From Euwallacea fornicatus (taxonomy: Eukaryota; Arthropoda; Insecta; Coleoptera; Curculionidae), in contig NC_089543.1 in NCBI RefSeq assembly GCF_040115645.1, forward strand, positions 1,488,001 to 1,552,000: a stretch of 64,000 nucleotides of DNA, written 5' to 3'. Every line of letters begins with the position of its first letter. The first letter of the stretch is position 1. Positions 1 to 12,541 of this stretch are shown one piece after another. A program made the translations under genes and the position numbers. The notes under the pieces are model-generated. The model did not search any database. It was given only the letters and a program-made list of their open reading frames with translations, and was not told where the DNA came from.

Positions 1-610
1 TGAACCAGCGTGCCATATCGTATCGAAAGCCTACTCCATGTCAAGCAATAACAGAGCATTATTCATTTAACGGTTGAAATCGTAAAATATGTCTATTACA
101 ATGCGAGCGACCTGTGGTGTTATATTGTTTAAAGCCTAAATCCAAATTCTTCATCAGGTATAATCGATAAGACTTCAGTCAATTGTCGTAACCGAGGACA
201 ATGGAGACTTTCAACAACTTTAGATAGAGTATCTAAGAGGGAAATGGGGGCCATACAAGAATAGCAATTTTGGGTCTCTTCCGAGCTTTAGGAGAAATAT
301 AGCTGCAGCCTTTTTGCCATGAACGTGGCAAATGCTGTTGTCTGAATGTAGCATTTACAATGTGAGTTAACTACATTCTGGCCTTTCGGGGAAGATTTTT
401 TAATAAGATGTATAGTATTCCGTCAGGTCCAGGTGTTCTGTTGTTGGGAAACTTCTGCAAACAGGAGCGGAGTTCTGATAGCATAACGTGGAGTTGCATA
501 GCTGAAGGATATTGCTAATTCTAATGCACAGCTAAAGGATATCGCTCATTTTCCAGCCCCCATTCAGAGTGCGCTATAAATATTTCTGTAGGTGGTTGTG
601 GAAAATGGTA
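1..610 (-). pseudogene. Decayed non-LTR retrotransposon (Jockey-like LINE) reverse transcriptase, cut by the window edge
   Basis: Read on the minus strand, with frameshifts and stops, the order of reverse transcriptase motifs is clear: TAHSEWGLENERYP-like upstream sequence with an imperfect internal duplication (about 480-545), TPGPDGILYILLKNLPRKA (about 445-390), LTHIVNATFRQQHLPRSWQK, ISPKARKRPKIA (motif 1 region, K-P-G-K-D in active copies), a damaged RPISLL motif, FVLGYDN-like remains, EEFGFR-type remains, and finally DME-x-AFDTIWHAG at 44-1 with TAG inside. The FDTIWHAG motif is RT motif A, containing the first catalytic Asp. The rest of the RT (including the YADD-type motif) would lie to the left of the window. 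It is a dead 5'-side RT remnant of a LINE of the Jockey/CR1-like group; the exact clade cannot be set. Confidence 0.8.
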
Positions 611-3407
611 TACTTAGTACATAACAAACAAAGAAAATCACTCATAAACTCATAAACAAGCGTGAAGTACGAGCCGCCGGCGAAGGCGCCAATAACATTT
701 ATTATCTTCGCACTAACCTAAACTAACCGATAAATCTTTAATGATATTACAAATAGCTGTCACGTCTTTTAACCCGACAAACATTTTATATGCCTCTAGT
801 TTCCCTGTGAATGACAAAAGGATTCAAAGCAGTCATATCTATAATTTAACCTTGCAAATTGTGAATAATAAATCAAGCGGAAGAATTTATTATTTTCAGT
901 TTATTTAAAATTCCTGCAGGACCTTTGATTCCGCGATTCTAGAATAGAAATGAGACTCTCCTGATAAATAATTAAAAATCGTTATGCGGCCTTTATGAAG
1001 AAGCCCTTGTAAAATCTTGGTCACGGTTAAAAGTAAATTTCCGTCCTTCGCGAGACTTTGTACACTACTTTCAAACGAATTATCAATCAATGGGCGTACT
1101 TTCCGATATGAGTTGAAATAACAATGAATGTTTCCAATACAATAACACGCTTATGCCTTCAAAAACGCTACCCAAAACACGGTATAATATCAATGGAAAA
1201 ATTATTTATTTATTTTAAATTCCATCTGTTGAGCATTATTAGCATTTAAATGTTTTTGGTTTTGTAAAATTATACTAGATATATTTTTAACGCTTGTCAA
1301 TACCAATTGTTGCATTAAATATTGGTAAAATTATGCTGCCATTTCATGTCGTATGATGTTTTAATTTCAATAACTGACACATTTTCTGCTGAAACAAAAA
1401 ATTTGAGAACATAGTAAATTATATCTTATATGTAATGCATTCGCTCTGGTATTCCACCTCAATGAAATCTGCCTGCTTAGCTTCCAGGTGGATGTTTTCC
1501 CTTGCCGTAATTTAGATCTCTCCTCCTCATCAACCACTTAATAAACGCTTCGTTAAATTTGCTGAATACATTTATGTACATGCTCTAATATTAATAAGCA
1601 TTGTTAGACTCAGTTTACCTAGTGATTTTCTTTTACCCATTCGCCTGAATTTACACTACTGGGAACTAGTACCTACTAAAGTTGCAGCGCTTGACTCGTA
1701 AATTCTCGGAAAACACGTGTCAACGGATTTAAAAATACGACCTGAACGTCCAACAACATATACTGAATCACTATTTATTTACTACATGTCTTTTTCCTTT
1801 ATAACGGATTGGTGATATAGATAGCTAATGTTTCGACTGGATATAGAAACACCATAAGTTCACAAAAGTCAATCTTCAGATTGACAGACGTTGAATAGAT
1901 TGTAAAAACTGGAGGTAAATAAGCATTCCTCTACCTTTGGTGATATTGGAAAAATTTTAGGTAACAAAATGAAATGGACAACAACGTCATTGTGATTGAG
2001 AAAAACTACCCTTCAATAATGTTTCGTGACGGCTTGTTCTCTTTTGTATGGTTAAGAATGTTAATTACAGTAAGTTGTAAACTATAGAAAACACTTTACG
2101 GTGGTCAGTTGCTTGACGGTTTTTAACCGCCACTGGCTAGGCAAACCATCTCTAACTAGGAACTTTCAGGATAGTTTCGTGTTGGCCCAGGTTGGCTACT
2201 TCTAAATTTGAGTCCCAGATGTTATGCATGTATAAATGCGTAGGATTATTCAAAAACATTCCTGCACTTACTGTAAAGCTTGCAATTATAAAACGTTGAC
2301 ATTGAAATCCCTAGTGAAATAATTATCTGAATCCAAATTATTCGTCTTTAATTAAACGACATACAAAACTTTTCACACGTTAGCTATAAAAAGCTACAAT
2401 TTTAGGTTTATTAACTCGCTCAGAGTCCGTAAATTAAGACGAACGTTATTTATTTACTCTTCCGCCTTGTGGAAGCTCAAAATAGCATTTGAAATGAAGA
2501 ATTTGGAATGAATCACAACCTTGAATGGGACAAACAAATTAATTTGACTTTATTAGGCTGATGAGAAAACGGATTTTTAATATTTTTTGTTCATTACGCC
2601 GAATTACATGTAAATATCCCTATATTAATATTGCGATAAAAAAACTGTTTTTAATTAAAAAAAAAACCATTACAATTAAACCCTATAGCACAATATATTT
2701 GCATTTTTATAAACATCATTGGGATTTCACATAAGAATTGGAAAAGTTTCCTATTCTACAAAGTCCTATTAAACTTCAGAGGCTATGGAAAAATTAGCAT
2801 ATTTTCCCCAATATTACCAGATCGATACTTCGGAGTGGAACAGCATCTTTTTAGCTTAAATTTCGTTTTGCAGGAACTAATTTCCTGTTAGTGCTGACAT
2901 TGATTACTAATTTTCAGACAGGATTAATAAAAATATGACGTAAAAACGTGTCTTTTTTCATAGACAGCACATCTCCTAAAATAAATTACTTCCAGCATGA
3001 ACTATTAGTTAAGAACACGTTTTAAATACGAATAAAATTGTTATTTTAAGAGCTCATTACTGACTATTATTACGACAGCTGTGTTATTGGATTTGGAAAA
3101 AATATCAAAAGACAAAAACTGAAGAAAAGTTCTCGTTAATAATATATGATCTAATTGAGTTGATTTTATCAATTGTCATATTTTGAGTCATGGGCATTCT
3201 TCCTATTGGCAAATTGTTGGTAATGTAAGAAATAGCTGCAAGTTTTCCATTAGGAAAAATAATTGTTTGTTGTTTTTAGAATGGAACAGAGTAGAGAAAC
3301 GTCTATTTGATGTCATAAGTAAATGCACACATCCCTAAACAGCAGCATCAAACGGCATAGACCATACTAGTGGTAACCACATAATTTTCTTCTAAAACAC
3401 ATCTCTG

Positions 3408-3940
3408 CTAGAGGTTAGGATCATAACAAACAGTACCTTTTTGACTACTATGCGTATGGAATTTTAGTGAGTGCAAGTGAAAGGGAATTAGACGATTGAT
3501 AAGTGGGAGAGAGACAGGCTATCGTTTTCCCTTCCATTGTCAACGATCGGCTACCGTCGTTTACTCACAGGCAGCATGCTTTAATGAAAGGATGAATGTA
3601 CATAATTCTATGTGATTTTGGAGGACGCAAATTACGTGCATATAATCAAATTTGAATGCATTCTTCAAAAATAAGTTACATAATAAATTTTAATGTAGTC
3701 TGATTTCTGCAAATATCAGGAAAGAAATAATATTTTTAGAATGCATCATTTAAAAAACAAGACCTTTTTGTCACATGATTCGTCCTCGGATTGAAGCGTA
3801 CTACTTGCGAGTTAACGACAGTCATTTATGATGATAGGGAAATCGGTAACCTGTCTCTCTCGCCCTTATAAATCGCCTAATTGCCTTTCGTTTGTACTTA
3901 CCGAAACTCCATGTGCATAAGAGCAAAAAGGATACTAGAT
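3408..3940 (+). mobile_element. Foldback element family, copy 1
   Basis: The left part carries CTACTATGCGTATGGAATTT, AGTGAGTGCAAGTGAAAGGG, GATTGATAAGTGGGAGAGAG and CAACGATCGGCTACCGTCG. The right part is its reverse complement in degraded form (GTTAACGACAGTCATTTATG, AACCTGTCTCTCTCGCCC, AACTCCATGTGCATAAGAGC). GGATCATAACA just outside CAGTAC on the left is also present at the equivalent end of copy 2, so the element reaches at least to about 3408. No coding capacity is seen. Target duplication is not resolved. Confidence 0.88.
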
Positions 3941-6900
3941 ATATTTGAGTTTAATAGATTTAGCAACTAGTACGAAAAACATCTTCTAAACTTTTTCATT
4001 TTGTGCAAAAATATGTTATATGAGAGCAAGTCTACAAGTCTCTTGTAGAGATTTACAGATAGTTTCAGAACAAATATTCCATTAAGTATACTGACATACT
4101 TTATTTTTTAACAATCATATGAACATGTAATATGCAGTGGAGGTTCATTCAAAGGTTAAATTTTAGAATACTATTTTGAATATACGTATGTGGACGTAAT
4201 AAGATCAAACTTCGCAACCTTATATGTATGTATATGAAGCGAATGTAGCAATTTTGTGCGGGTTAAGATAGTAAACAATAAAGATAGTAAACAACATCGC
4301 AATCTAAATATGGGTAAATTAACGAGTCCACCATTATTACCATAGTTTAAACAGTTAATAGATATAGTTGCGACTTCGAGAGTTCGAGTGATTCCAATAT
4401 ACTCCGTTTCAACGTAAACACTGTTTATTAACTTGACAAATAAGCACAACTACAATTTGGCAAGTAATAGTCTACCAATAAATTACTATTTCATTACTAA
4501 GCAGTTTAAATCGCTTATTATAATCGCTTTGCTGTTATACCTGTATTAGTCTTAGCCTGACTCATCCTCAATAACGGTCTCCTTTATTCCATATTATTTA
4601 TTATCAATCAACAGTATTGTACACCAAGCTTGTGTAGTACATTATTATGACCCTAACGTCAAGATAAAATCCCGCAGCGCTCAGCACTGAGAGATCCCAG
4701 ACGAGAAAATCATATTTCATCACTGCAGTGCATATGCGCTTTTTTCCACTACTGTCTTGCTTAAACTTAACTAAAAGACAACGCATCTTCATAACATCAA
4801 AGGTGAGCTTTCATTTCTACATTCATTTTTACGGTGACCATAAATAAAATAGCAAGGGATGACGACGACTCGTTGGCTCATTGCTCGCTAGGTAAATAAT
4901 GCTTGTCATTATTGCTCTATTATTCAACGGGTTTTTAGAGAAAAGGCGGGAAAACGTATTTTACACTTATTGAACATATCGAATAATTGTGCCACTTATA
5001 GTTAGTAGTGGGAAAAATCGTTAGCTTCGTCAAAATATCCTTTAAATAATCATCTAAATTTTACAGCTTATCTGATAACAAAACAATAGAGAGAGGGATT
5101 TTCCTACCCCTTTCTTTTTGGCGCATTCAATTACAAATCCGACAACAATACAAATTCTCTTTGTATTCTTTCAAATGGAGCTATTCAAGAATAACTGCAA
5201 CTTAAAACAATCTTAATCAGTTTTATTTTCGTTTATGCATAGATTTTAAAACGTTTCTATGCTGAATTGGTGTAAAGAACTCATCGATCGACCTCCTCTG
5301 CAGATAAAATTTATTATGATATATGTATACTATAGTAACTCGTTAATCTGAATGTAGTGGACATATTTAATTCATTTTTTGTCATAAAAAGTTTATTGGT
5401 TGTTCAAGTTAGAATTGGAATTAAATTCGTTTAGTAATATCATCAGTGTTTTGCACCTGTACTTCAAATGGACTTGGAGACGTGATTTGTCTCTTTAATC
5501 GAAAACTACAAATTGCTTAGTGACTCCAACACCGGACCCCTTCTCTTCTCAAAAGCCGTATTAAAGCAATATCTCCTGGAAATTTCCAGCTTGGCAACAA
5601 AATTCTAATTTGGACTATTCACTTATTGAGGATCATTAGGATTAAGGACTGGATTGTTTTTCCCATCCCTCTTTAAATTGGATCTATTCCTGGATAAATT
5701 TGCATTTACATGTGAACTCATAGGAGCTGACGACACTTGAATTAATTTCATCTTTGCCAAAAGTACTTACATAATTTATTTCATCAAATATTCCTAATAT
5801 TAAGGGAGCATAGTATAATCCTATTATAACTTACCTCATCTTTTCCTTCCTCTGAAACGGGAAAACAGGGTGTAAAGCATTCCCACGACAGCCCTTTTGT
5901 TTCTGGATCATAGTGCGAATTCAGGTTTCATCTATTGTTAGGATTATAATACTAAAAGTTGGACGGATATTTTAGGAAATGACCGCAAACCACTTGCCTT
6001 TGTTAACAACGAGTGATTGTTTTATTTCGGTTTTAACACTCAAAACTTTATTTTAATAATAGTGGAAATAAAATAGGACATATGGTGGTTAAGTGGAAAA
6101 CTGAATTTAAATAAACTATATTTTTTCGTAAAAAGTAAAGCACCAAAAATGTTTTTATACGACATCAATCAAATATACTTGACCTTTTTCAAAGGCCTCG
6201 AAAACAATATTACAAATGCACATATAAGCGTTAGACGTCAGACTTCAGAATCCTAATACATCAAACTTAAAGTTTATACTCCATTATATGGAGCAAAGCT
6301 TTAAAAGCTCGCTCTATTTTTAGATGCGTGCAGGCCAAATTTATTAATGAATTTTCATTACTCAACATGGTATGGCGTGCCTTGTTTAACTTGCACAAGA
6401 TTTTCCACTATTAGGACTCGAATAACTTTGGCAATCCGTGCTCTTGAACTTACTGCTGTTTGTAAGTTCGCCCTATTAATTATGTTGTTAGGCCAGACAC
6501 GTAAGGCAATTTTTCATATCTGAGGGCAGGGCGAATATTTAGCGGCCATATCAAGCTCGTAGAATCTATTCTGGTGATGGGTGTGTAGAAATTACCATCG
6601 TGAGTTTGCGTTTTATATAAGAATACTTTCGAAGATGGTGAAATTTTTTCAGATTAAATCTGGCTTTGATTATTTTTTAAAGGTTTTATCACTGAAACGA
6701 GAAATAGAAGAACAAAAATATTTTAAAATAAAAAAAGAAGTTACGTTTTCTGTGAGGAGATGCGGTGTTTTAAATTTTCCAAATAAGTGTTTTTTCACAT
6801 TATTCTTATTACTGATCCGCATACGTAAATTGGATATTTTATTGTTACCAGCAACAGTTAAAATAGAGATTCGCGATTTGATTCCACTTTTCAGTGCTTT

Positions 6901-9900
6901 GGTTTTATTCAAAAATTAAACCAAGCTTGAGTAAAACTTCGCGTATGCAAGAAAGGTCCAGTCGAGTCAAGTAGTCTCATGATCTAGTATTTAGTCCATT
7001 TTATTGAAATATTACGTAAGAAAATATAAGAAAATTTTCAGGAATGACGAAAGTATACAAACAAGCTCAGGATAACGTAAAGATTCAATTTACGAAAAAC
7101 AAACTTTTACACATTGATTTACGCTGATTAGTTTTCATTTAATTTTAATTTTATTCTAGACTGTAAAATGAACTGGTGAAAGCCACTTTTGCTGAGATTA
7201 AAATTCCCGTGTATCCCAAAAAATGAATTAAATACAAAAAAAGGATTACTCATTTCATATGAAAACAAAAAAAAATCCGTAATTCCTAGGGTACCGTTCT
7301 AATTGAAGAGCGAAAAACAAAAAATATATTTTTTAATAAATTTCGAGGTTGTATTAAAATTAAGCCGAAGCACAATACGTAGAATGAAACTGGATGGTCA
7401 GCAATTTAATTCTGAAAATACTAACTTAGAAGTGGTCATGGAATATTTTCATTAAAGGTTAGGCATGAAGGTAATTAAAGGTTTTTCTTACTGGCAACGT
7501 GCCAGATAGGCTATTTGGATATTTACCTGAGGGTCCACTTAAAAAAATGTCACGAATAAGTACAAAATCCAAGTCAAGTTTTGCTGGCTCGCATAGCGAC
7601 CAGGGTGAGAAGTAATGGGCCGTAAAAGGTATTAAATAGTCATTTCGGATTAATTCCCTTAACGGAAAAATAGGAGATTAGAGAGACCCTTGTGAGCTTC
7701 CAGCGGTTATTAAAAACCAATTAAGTCCTACATGCTTACGTTACACTAAGCAAGAAGTTGTTTATTAATCCCGGGATTTGTCGTGAAATCTTAAATGAAC
7801 CAATACTAATTAGTTTCGGTCTGATATCATTCGGGGTTGGTAATATATACAGTTTTATTTCCTTCGTAGCGAGCGATATCGCCTCTAATATGTTGTGCCT
7901 AGACCTAAAGAGTTATTAGATTTTATCTCTAACTAGCGCGAACTTTCAGGCATTAGGATTATACATTTAACAATTTAATGCTGGAAAAGCTTGGAAAAAA
8001 TCATTGAGATAGCTGAGTTGTTTCTGTAGACAGTTTTCTAATTTGGTAATTTGAAATCTATAGAGTGATTTTATTATCGTCATGAAGAATATATTTTTAG
8101 CTTTAAAACATAAAACATTTGTTTTTAGATATCTCGACTTTCCAACAGTTTTAGTTAAGAAGTTCAGCGCTTTTTTATTGGCCGACTAATTCCTCCCCGA
8201 AGTTTTTCCTAACAAGTTGAAAGTGTTAAGACCAGATGGATTAAACTTAAATAATATCACTTTAATATTTAAGTTACGAAAAACTTCGCTTAAAAACTAT
8301 TCAAGAATTTACAGCTGGAATAACTTGGGGAAATTATCTCTTTGAGGCAGCTAGAAGCAAAAATTATTTCGGTGTTCGGTGTTAGTAATTTAAGTAAAAG
8401 TTTACTCATCTTCATAACAATTATGGCTGAAAATTATTTCTTACCAAAATTTATCTCATAATTTTATAGGCGGCTTGAATTTCCACGAGGTTTCTCTTCA
8501 ATGCAACGAATTAATTATGTTTGTCAACAATAATTCCACTGGTAATTGAACCAATTAAGACAAAATCTTTAAAGTGGAAACGGAACTTTTAATTACATTT
8601 TTTTAATTCGAATTTTTCATGTTGCATAGATTTCAATAGAAATGATTCAACTCTGTGACCGTATGAAAAGCGACTACAAATTCCATTAAAACATTTGTTT
8701 AGGCCTCATATAAGTACTTTATATATGCACAGTTGGTATCTCTATACCATCCCCGAATTGTATAATCAAATAGACGGGGCTTGAACGCTGGACCGGCTAA
8801 ATTTAGCTAACTACTATGTTTGCATATGTACATATAATCAGCACAAATAAATTTTCACTACCCGGTACAGTTACCGCTAAAGCTGTGTCAAGCCATAAAC
8901 CAAGTTACACAAGTAATCCCGATATAATTCCTCTTTATTATGCTTTACAATTTTTTATTATCAGTAATAATGCTATTCAAAGCTTTATCGCGAAAAACAA
9001 ATGGACGTCCCTTAAATTTCTTCAATTTCACTTCACACTCCCAACAAAGGCATATAAAGTAGACGTTTGAACAAAATGTCACTTGCAGTATCCCCGGCTT
9101 TTTGTTGGGGGAAAAGTCTTCACTTTCTCTATATATACTAATCTAAAACGCTTTCTGTTTATTGTTTTCTGTGTCATTTACATCAGTGTCTAGATAAAAT
9201 ATATGAGTACCAAAATAAGTCTGAAGCGTTGATAAGCAAGGGAAAAATTTCTTTACAGACGATTAATCGTTTCGAAAACTTCTTTTTATCGCATAATTTT
9301 CTATTAACCGAGTAGTGATAAAAACAAGAACTATGCGGATTTTTAACGTGATATTTATTATGTGAAAATAACAACAAAGAGAAACTTTGAAAAAGAGATT
9401 TTGATGAGACTCTCCGAAAATCCTAGATCGTTTGTTTTACTATAGATAATTGAGGGAGTTAAAGGCAAAAAGCGTAAAATCCACTTATGTAGCTTTGGAA
9501 GGCAGGGCAAGAAATCGACGAGAAACTTCACCTGTCTTGTTTGTAAGCTTAAATTTTCAGCACTAAATCGTATTAAATTTTTTCTGTTTATATCGGCTTT
9601 CCAAAGAAATAGCACTGGAATACACCTAAATGTAATTTTACTAAGTAACTCATTTCCATTAAAACTAGACTTCATACGTTTTGCGGGTAACCGCCTCAAA
9701 TACATTCTTCGCCTAGTGAGGACTATGAACAGCAGCAACAAAGCGACCGGAAGTGCAATGCAAGCAGCTTCATCGACGAAAAATACAAATATTATACATA
9801 CACTGTTGATGAGTCGCTTACAATACAATATCACGAAAATCGTAAAAACACTATTGCTCTCCAGATTTTAACCATATTCATATGTCTCCGCTTTTTGCAT

Positions 9901-10751
9901 TTAACTAAGTTACTCATAGTTGAAATTTCAGCCAAATATCTCATAGGTTCTAAGAACTCTAATAGAGAAAATACTAAATGGCATTCAAAAACGAAGTTAC
10001 CGATTGCCCGAGTTTTACTGGTAATGTAAACCACACTCTATATATAAATAGATGCTTCTTCTTGTTTAATACAGATAAGTATAGAATTGTGAGTTATGCT
10101 AGGATTGATAGATCATTGTGAATGATGATAAATGTGAAATGACACTAACATATTATACGTGACATAAATAAGAACTAAAAGATTATAGCTATAACTTCAC
10201 TTGCACTATAAATGCGATTGTGCTATAAAGTTTTATGTGTCTACTTGTGAAATATATATTTCTGATGGCGACGTTAAAAGTTGGAATATGTTGGTACCAT
10301 ATTGTAGTATTTCGTTGCAAAATCTGAAAATTCCTATTTGGCTTATAAACAATAATATATAATAATTTCGAACGCTAATGATTAAATAACGTTATACACT
10401 ACACTCAAATTACTAATATTTACATAATCAATACCGTCCACTACCGAAACTCTAAGCGTTATAAGCAGCTTTCTGGTTCCCTATTTGTGTCAATTAAGCA
10501 AACCCTACCCCGTGTCCTTAACACATCAGAGTGGATTAATTTGCCTTTACTAAACTATTGAATTTCGGGTTTCCCCAGGGCCTACATTTGAATATAGATT
10601 TCAACGGTATCCCGTATTGTAGATCGGACAGACTCAAATGGAAACTCCAGAAATTTACCGAAAAAAAACATTTGCTAATATGGATCATGCAAATTTTAAA
10701 CAATTCATTTTGGGAAGGTTTATTTAAAAGGAGCCTTGTATTTCTAGATTG

Positions 10752-11257
10752 CAGTATCGGTTTCGTTGCTATGCACATGAAGTTTTAGTGAGTGCAAGCA
10801 ACAGGCACATATTAGGTAACTGATAAGTTCGAGGGAGATAGGCCACCGTCGTTAACTCGAAAGCAGCACGCGTTAATCCGAAGAAGGATTATATCACAAA
10901 AAGTGCTTGTTTTTCCAATGACGCGTTCTTAAATACCATTTCTACTCTGATATTTGTAGAAATCAGACTATATTAAAATGTATCGTGTAAATTATTTTCG
11001 AAGAACGCATTCAAATTTGCATGTAAGCGCATAATTTGCGTCTTTCAAAATCACGTAAAACTACATCCATCCTCGGATTAAGACGCACTGCTTGTGTGTA
11101 AACGAAGATAGCCGATTGTTGACAATGGAAGGAGAAACGGTAGCCTGTCTCTCTCCCACTTATCAATCGTCTAGTTCCCTTTTACTTGCACTCTCTAAAA
11201 CCCCATACGCATAGCAGCGAAAAAAGTACTGTATGTTATGATCCTAGAATCTAGTAG
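10752..11257 (-). mobile_element. Foldback element family, copy 2 (inverted orientation)
   Basis: Relative to copies 1 and 3 it lies reversed: its right end (ACTTGCACTCTCTAAAACCC, CATACGCATAGCAGCG, AGTACTG, TGTTATGATCCTAG) is the reverse complement of the left end of copy 1. Its left end (TTTCGTTGCTATGCACATGA, AGTTTTAGTGAGTGCAAGC) is the other arm. The central segment GACGCAAATTATGCG, read on the minus strand, matches copy 1. No open frame of note. Confidence 0.88.
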
Positions 11258-12357
11258 AGTAAAATTTACTACATAACAAATAAAATACCTTAATAAAGTT
11301 TAACAAAGCGTTTAATTTGTAAATAGTATTATTATGAATTTTACTACTTTCAGCAAAAAAGACTTCGAATTAAAAAAAAATTAGGTGTTTCGTTTAAAAA
11401 AACGATGTTGACCATAAAAGGTAGGAGAAGGTGATCGTGAAAAAAGTTTACAGTACATAAAGTCGAGCCCCCGAAAATGAAAAATACTTTATTCAAACAA
11501 TTTTTTCGTAGATCTGGGTTTCAAGATATTTGCATTTAATTTATCTAAAATCACTCGGTATAGTTATTCTAGCCTAGTTTTAAATAAGAGCAAACATTCG
11601 TCAATTTAATAAAAATCAATATTGTTAGTTGCACGTTTTTGGAAAATTCCATGTGCAAATCTATGAGGAAAGAAATGAATTTTTGGAATTTGGTTATTAA
11701 AGACATTCACGAAATGGAATAAAACCGAGATGACGATATCCAAAAAATTTAAATCGAAACAAAACCAACTCTCGATGGAAATTTCCAGACTCAAAACCTG
11801 GCAAATAATTAGCCAGTAAAAACTAAATGGGGCTTGTGTTAATTGCAGTTGCACCGCATAAAATGAAAACACTGCTCCGCCATTATTTACTGTCCTGCCA
11901 TGTTACTCAAATTACACGTTTTGTGCTTATTCAGTGATGCATCGTCTATCTTTTGTTTTATCTACGCCCAATGATTTATTAATTACCAACTGGAGATTTC
12001 TTATCATGAAGACTCGAAATTTTCGGGTAAAGCTAAGCACTATTAGCTAGGAAAACTAATTTAACATTTAAATCCCAGATTTAGTTTTTCATTTACAGTT
12101 TTAAATTTATTACTTCAGCTCCATTTTAGTGCATCTAAATAATAAATTATTACTCGACAAACAGAGATGTTGAAGCTTTGTTAACAGTTTTAATAGTTAC
12201 AAAAACGAAGGTAGAGCCACATGTTCGTGGCATATTTTTTAAATTTTAGATCGAAGATTAAATAAGGCAAACGTATTTCCATTTTCAATTTCTCGCATGT
12301 GAAAAAATGTGACCAAACTTGTTTCCGATATTTCATAAAAATTCTATTTTGTTTCAG

Positions 12358-12541
12358 GATACACAACTTATCGCATCAATGGGACTGCACCCGACGTTCA
12401 AATACCCGAAGAGATTCTGGCAGTAAAGTATGAGGATGGGAAATGGTCCAAGCCGTACTATGACTGCGGCGGAGGCAATATTTGGATGCTCACATACACA
12501 GTTCCTTTCTTCGGATTCAAAAACAACACCTACTTTTTCAT
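12358..12541 (+). CDS. GPR158-like receptor, exon encoding part of the extracellular Cache-like domain
   Basis: The exon follows a T-rich tract ending TTTCAG and is followed by GTAAGC. It holds 2 leading bases, 60 codons from YTTYRINGTAPD to NNTYFF, and 2 trailing bases that complete ATG with the next exon. The segment KPYYDCGGGNIWMLTY with a following PFF resembles the end of the membrane-distal Cache domain of GPR158-type receptors, where a Cys and a WxxxY hydrophobic strand are conserved. Two N-glycosylation sequons (NGT, NNT) fit an extracellular position. No start codon or signal peptide is present, and the first two bases complete a codon from an upstream exon, so this is an internal exon. 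Ligand-binding residues cannot be assigned with confidence from this fragment. The minus-strand open frame over the same bases is a shadow. Confidence 0.88.

Larger units (their letters stand above)
611..12357. other. Upstream region or upstream intron of the receptor gene; no gene recognised
   Basis: The exon at 12358 starts in mid-codon, so transcription must begin upstream; this stretch is therefore probably an intron, or contains very short exons that I could not find. Apart from foldback copies 1 and 2 it holds AT-rich sequence and short open frames. The longest, 9358-9834 on the minus strand (158 codons), starts with a hydrophobic stretch but has no recognisable domain. No promoter can be supported. 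Confidence 0.6.

Noticed and set aside
6581..6919. 112-codon + frame with an 80-codon minus frame over the same bases
   Set aside because: Both strands open in low-complexity AT-rich sequence; Lys/Ile/Phe-rich translation typical of non-coding DNA.
9358..9834. The longest open frame of the window, 158 codons on the minus strand, with a hydrophobic N-terminal stretch
   Set aside because: No recognisable domain; composition follows the AT-rich background, and no splice or promoter context supports a gene. A chemoreceptor fragment was considered, but no family motif is visible.
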